This document shows, in pieces, positions 61,452-64,000 of a DNA stretch of 64,000 nt. The position numbers and the translations under genes are program-made. The stretch is from JAQBVV01 sp965249205 (GTDB taxonomy: Bacteria; Acidobacteriota; Vicinamibacteria; Vicinamibacterales; UBA2999): the NCBI GenBank assembly GCA_965249205.1, contig CBDFLL010000004.1, positions 620,001 to 684,000 of the forward strand. The letters are read 5' to 3'. Under the pieces are notes generated by a model. That model saw only the letters and a list, made by a program, of their open reading frames with translations, had not been told where the DNA came from and did no database searches. The number at the start of each line of letters is the position of its first letter. Within the stretch, counting starts at the first letter, position 1.

Positions 61452-62746
61452 CAGGCTGCTGAAAAACTCCGTGAAATGGGATCGACAGATCGATCCCGGC
61501 GTACTACCATGCTCCCAACACCGCTGAAGGGAGCCCCATCATGCGCGGACACGATGAGCAAAGCACTCACATGTTCAGCTACCTGTCGCCGGAACAGCGC
61601 GTGCCAGCCGACCATCCGCTCCGCGCGGTTCGCGCGCTGACGGACGAAGCGCTGAGAACGATGTCGCGCAGGTTCGCCGGCCTGTACGCCAACACAGGGC
61701 GTCCGTCGATCCCGCCGGAACAGCTGCTGCGCGCGTTGTTGCTGCAGGTGCTCTACACGGTGCGGAGCGAGCGGCTGCTGATGGAAGAGCTCAATTACAA
61801 CCTGCTGTTCCGCTGGTTCGTGGGCTTGAATTTGGACGACCCGGTTTGGCATCCCACCACGTTTACCAAGAATCGCGACCGGCTGCTGGCGGGCGATCTC
61901 GCGGCCGCCTTCTTTGATGCGGTGCAGGCCCACGCGCGGGCGGCCGGGCTGCTCTCGGACGAACACTTCACTGTGGATGGGACCCAATTGGAAGCGTGGG
62001 CCAGCCTGAAGAGCTTTCGGTGCCGGGACGCGGCGGAGAGCGACCCGCCCGATGACCCCGGGAATCCCACGGTCAACTTCCACGGGGAGCGGCGGCGCAA
62101 CGACACGCACCAGTCGACGACCGATCCGGAGGCGATGCTGCCTCGGAAGGGCCAGGGGAAGGAAGCCAAGCTGGCGTATCTGGGCCACGTGCTGCTGGAC
62201 AATCGACAGGGACTTGTCGCCAACGTCTGCGCGACTCACGCGACGGGGACCGCCGAACGCGAGGCAGCGGCGCTGTTGCTGGAGGCCAGCGCGCCGCCGG
62301 GCAGCACGGTCGGGGCGGACAAGGGCTACGATGTGGCAAGCTTTGTGGCCGCTGTCCGTATCCGGGCCGTCACGCCCCACGTTGCTCAGAAGGTCCGCTG
62401 GAGTGCGATCGATGGCCGGACCACGCGGCATGCGGGCTATCACGTCAGTCAGCGGAAACGGAAACTCGTAGAACAGGTCTTTGGCTGGATGAAGACCGTC
62501 GGCGGCTTGCGCAAACTCCGGCATCGCGGTGTCGCCCTCGTGGATTGGCAGCTTACCTTCGCCGCCACGGTCTATAACTTGGTCCGGCTGCGGAATCTGG
62601 AGGCGAGGTGTCCCTGATCACCGGCCGCGCGTGTCGCCGGCCCCTTGATCGGGGCCAGCGCACAGCCGTGCGCACCGTTGTCGGTCGGTGGTGACTCGCA
62701 TGATCCTTAGAAAACGGCCCGATCACCCGGGTTCTTCAGCAGCCTG
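61452..62746 (+). mobile_element. IS5-type insertion sequence, 1,295 bp, complete
   Basis: Ends are CAGGCTGCTGAAAAAC on the left and the complement of CAGGCTGCTGAAGAACCC on the right. It is flanked by the 4-bp repeat CTAG (61448-61451 and 62747-62750), which fits the YTAR target of the IS5 group. It holds one transposase gene. The left CTAG holds the stop codon of the DUF6351 gene, so the gene is not damaged. Confidence 0.85.
61541..62617 (+). CDS. IS5 family transposase
   Basis: 358 residues. An N-terminal DUF772-like helical part (PADHPLRAVRALTDEALRTM, LYTVRSERLLMEELNYNLLF) leads to the DDE core: FTVDGTQLEAWASLKSFR (first Asp), GADKGYDVASFVAAV (second Asp) and KLVEQVFGWMKTVGGLRKL (Glu). 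All parts are intact. GAAGGGAGCC stands in front of the ATG. Confidence 0.92.
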   Translation: MRGHDEQSTHMFSYLSPEQRVPADHPLRAVRALTDEALRTMSRRFAGLYANTGRPSIPPEQLLRALLLQVLYTVRSERLLMEELNYNLLFRWFVGLNLDDPVWHPTTFTKNRDRLLAGDLAAAFFDAVQAHARAAGLLSDEHFTVDGTQLEAWASLKSFRCRDAAESDPPDDPGNPTVNFHGERRRNDTHQSTTDPEAMLPRKGQGKEAKLAYLGHVLLDNRQGLVANVCATHATGTAEREAAALLLEASAPPGSTVGADKGYDVASFVAAVRIRAVTPHVAQKVRWSAIDGRTTRHAGYHVSQRKRKLVEQVFGWMKTVGGLRKLRHRGVALVDWQLTFAATVYNLVRLRNLEARCP

Positions 62747-62777
62747 CTAGTACCTCGTCGCAGTGGTTCTGACCGGT

Positions 62778-63911
62778 TCACGCGGCGGCCTTCGCGCGCC
62801 TGGCGGGCTGCGGATACACGCGGCCCATCTTCGTGCGGGCCCGGTCGACGGTGAACAACCAGTTGATGCCCGCCTGCTCGGCATTGCGCCGCTGCTCCCA
62901 GGCAGCGACCTCGGTGACAAGCGTGGCCTTGTCCGGGATACGCCGATCGAGGCATTGCTGGACCATCACCCCGATCTCGATCTCGACCATGTTGAGCCAG
63001 CTGGCGTGTTTCGGCGTGTAGTGGAAGTCGAGCCGCGTAAGGATCCGTCGGGCCTCAGCGGGTGCGAAGGTCTGATAAAGCGCGGCCGCGGAATGGGTCG
63101 ACAAGTTGTCCAGCACCACCTGGATTCGCTCGGCCTCCGGGTAATGCTCGTCCACGAGATCGCGCATGCACTCGGCAAAGTCGACGCACGTCCGGTGGTC
63201 AGTGACCTTGGCGTGGCGCCAGGGGCGGTGCACGTCCACAAACAGGAACACGTTCGCGGTGCCGTTGCGCACGTACTCATAGTCGACCCGTCTGGGCTTC
63301 CCCGGCTCGGCCCGGATGGGGACACGCGCGTCCCCGATTAGTTGTCGGGGCGTTTCATCGAAGCAGACCACCGGTCGCCGGGGGGTCGGCGCCTCGGCGT
63401 AGAGTGCGAGGACGTCTTCCATGCGCGCCACGTACTCGGCGTTGACCGTCGGAATGCACCACCTCTTCTCCCGCCACGGCTTCAGTTTCATGTCGGCCAG
63501 CCGGCGTCCCACCGTGGCGCTCGACAGGGTCTCGTGCGTGGTGAGGCGGACCAATGCGCCGGCCAGCAACTCCAGCGTCCAGTGCGCCCGGCCGGCCGGG
63601 GGCGCGGAGCAGGCCACCGCGACCAGGCGGGCTTCATCGCCGGCGCTGAGCTTCCGCGGTGCACCGGGCCGGGCCGTTTCGATGAGCGCGCGCGTCAAGC
63701 CGTCTTCGACGAAATGCTGCTTGGTCCGATACACCGTCGAGGTGCCGACCCCGATGTCTGCCGCAATCCGTTCGTCGGGGACCTGGGCGTCGGCGGCGAG
63801 GAGAATCTGTGCCCGTTTGATCTGGCGCGCGGCCCGGGTGCCGCCGCGGGTCAGCGCCTGCAGGTGGTGCCGTTCTTCGAGCGTCAGCGTCACGCGATAG
63901 CGTATGTTCAT
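62778..63911 (-). CDS. IS630 family transposase
   Basis: 377 residues, minus strand. An N-terminal HTH (RYRVTLTLEERHHLQAL, RAQILLAADAQVPDERIAAD) is followed by a linker and the DD35E catalytic part: RPVVCFDETPRQLIGDAR, RIQVVLDNLSTHSAAALYQT and HASWLNMVEIEIGVMVQQCL. The C-terminus is Arg-rich. The probable left end of the element starts near 62751 (TACCTCGTCGCAG...), but no matching end is seen before the window closes. It differs from the small IS630 relics elsewhere in the window (which begin MAAYSLDLRTR). Confidence 0.9.
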   Translation of the reverse strand: MNIRYRVTLTLEERHHLQALTRGGTRAARQIKRAQILLAADAQVPDERIAADIGVGTSTVYRTKQHFVEDGLTRALIETARPGAPRKLSAGDEARLVAVACSAPPAGRAHWTLELLAGALVRLTTHETLSSATVGRRLADMKLKPWREKRWCIPTVNAEYVARMEDVLALYAEAPTPRRPVVCFDETPRQLIGDARVPIRAEPGKPRRVDYEYVRNGTANVFLFVDVHRPWRHAKVTDHRTCVDFAECMRDLVDEHYPEAERIQVVLDNLSTHSAAALYQTFAPAEARRILTRLDFHYTPKHASWLNMVEIEIGVMVQQCLDRRIPDKATLVTEVAAWEQRRNAEQAGINWLFTVDRARTKMGRVYPQPARRAKAAA

Positions 63912-63939
63912 GGATATCTTGGATCACACTGCCGATCCC

Positions 63940-64000
63940 GTGTCCAGTCGTCCGGCCCCACACTTCACGGCGAAGCAAGGCCAGTATCTGGCCTTCATCC
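63940..64000 (+). CDS. start of an HTH-like protein, cut by the window edge
   Basis: A plus-strand frame from GTG 63940 (or ATG 63910) reads SSRPAPHFTAKQGQYLAFI and goes past the edge. That is like the first helix of LexA/MarR-type winged-helix proteins (T-x-x-Q-x-x-x-L-x-F-I). If ATG 63910 is used, its start codon overlaps the start codon of the IS630 transposase on the other strand. GTG 63940 leaves some room between them. Confidence 0.45.
   Translation, partial: MSSRPAPHFTAKQGQYLAFI

Noticed and set aside
61448..62524. 358-codon minus-strand frame inside the IS5-type element
   Set aside because: Antisense of the transposase, extends into the terminal repeat; not a second element gene.
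1..64000. CRISPR array, tRNA or rRNA genes
   Set aside because: No regular spaced repeats and no cloverleaf or rRNA sequence was noticed on either strand by reading.

Overview
The window looks like chromosomal DNA of a high-GC Gram-negative bacterium, most likely an Acidobacteriota of the Vicinamibacteria type. The pointers are two VWA proteins of the acidobacterial VWFA-related type, several secreted proteins of a family with a GRWEGDTLVVDVT-like motif next to a DUF6152 protein, two DUF6351 proteins, TAT and lipoprotein signals, a TolC-type outer-membrane protein and lipopolysaccharide-type glycosyltransferases. This placement is inference from gene content. I saw no rRNA, tRNA or CRISPR array.

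Layout. 0-13 kb: a truncated GNAT, a TIGR02757-type protein, a secreted SMP-30/gluconolactonase-like protein, the GRWEGDTLVVD-family genes with DUF6152, a GT87 glycosyltransferase, an SGNH hydrolase, then KASIII, SDR, cupin, YdcF and small membrane genes. 13-24 kb is an accessory region. After glutamate dehydrogenase comes a dead two-gene secretion cassette: an outer-membrane-like protein split in its signal peptide by an ISNCY-type insertion sequence, and a patatin-like lipase with an in-frame TGA. A defence-like island follows. It holds scraps of DUF4062, pYEATS-TIR, a second TIR and an alpha/beta hydrolase around one intact three-gene operon: patatin lipase, NDT-like/DUF4071 protein, NDT-like protein. 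The operon genes are joined by GTGA overlaps. This is the best candidate for an undescribed system.

24-35 kb is core: two glycosyltransferases, TolC, then pyrE, truA, uppS, cdsA, dxr, rseP, a coiled-coil/glycine-zipper secreted protein and a metallo-beta-lactamase-fold protein. 35-48 kb runs on the minus strand: gluQ, a HugZ-like protein, GlcG, and a haem operon (two VWA genes, hemX/ccsA, hemA, hemC, cobA-hemD, hemB, hemL) starting from a compact divergent promoter. The other arm of that promoter drives the F0 part of ATP synthase (atpZ, atpI-like, atpB, atpE, atpF), which stops before the F1 genes. 50-57 kb: a CoA-linked catabolic cluster (acyl-CoA dehydrogenase, class III CoA transferase, MaoC hydratase, MmgE/PrpD) and an amidohydrolase. 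57-64 kb: tandem DUF6351 genes, an IS5-type element placed exactly at a stop codon, an IS630 transposase and the start of an HTH-like gene at the edge.

A separate thread is a decayed IS630-type element seen in four places (9.0, 35.0, 38.0 and 52.0 kb) as short terminal-repeat derivatives. Two of them abut the TAG stop codon of a gene and one forms a near-perfect hairpin after a stop codon.
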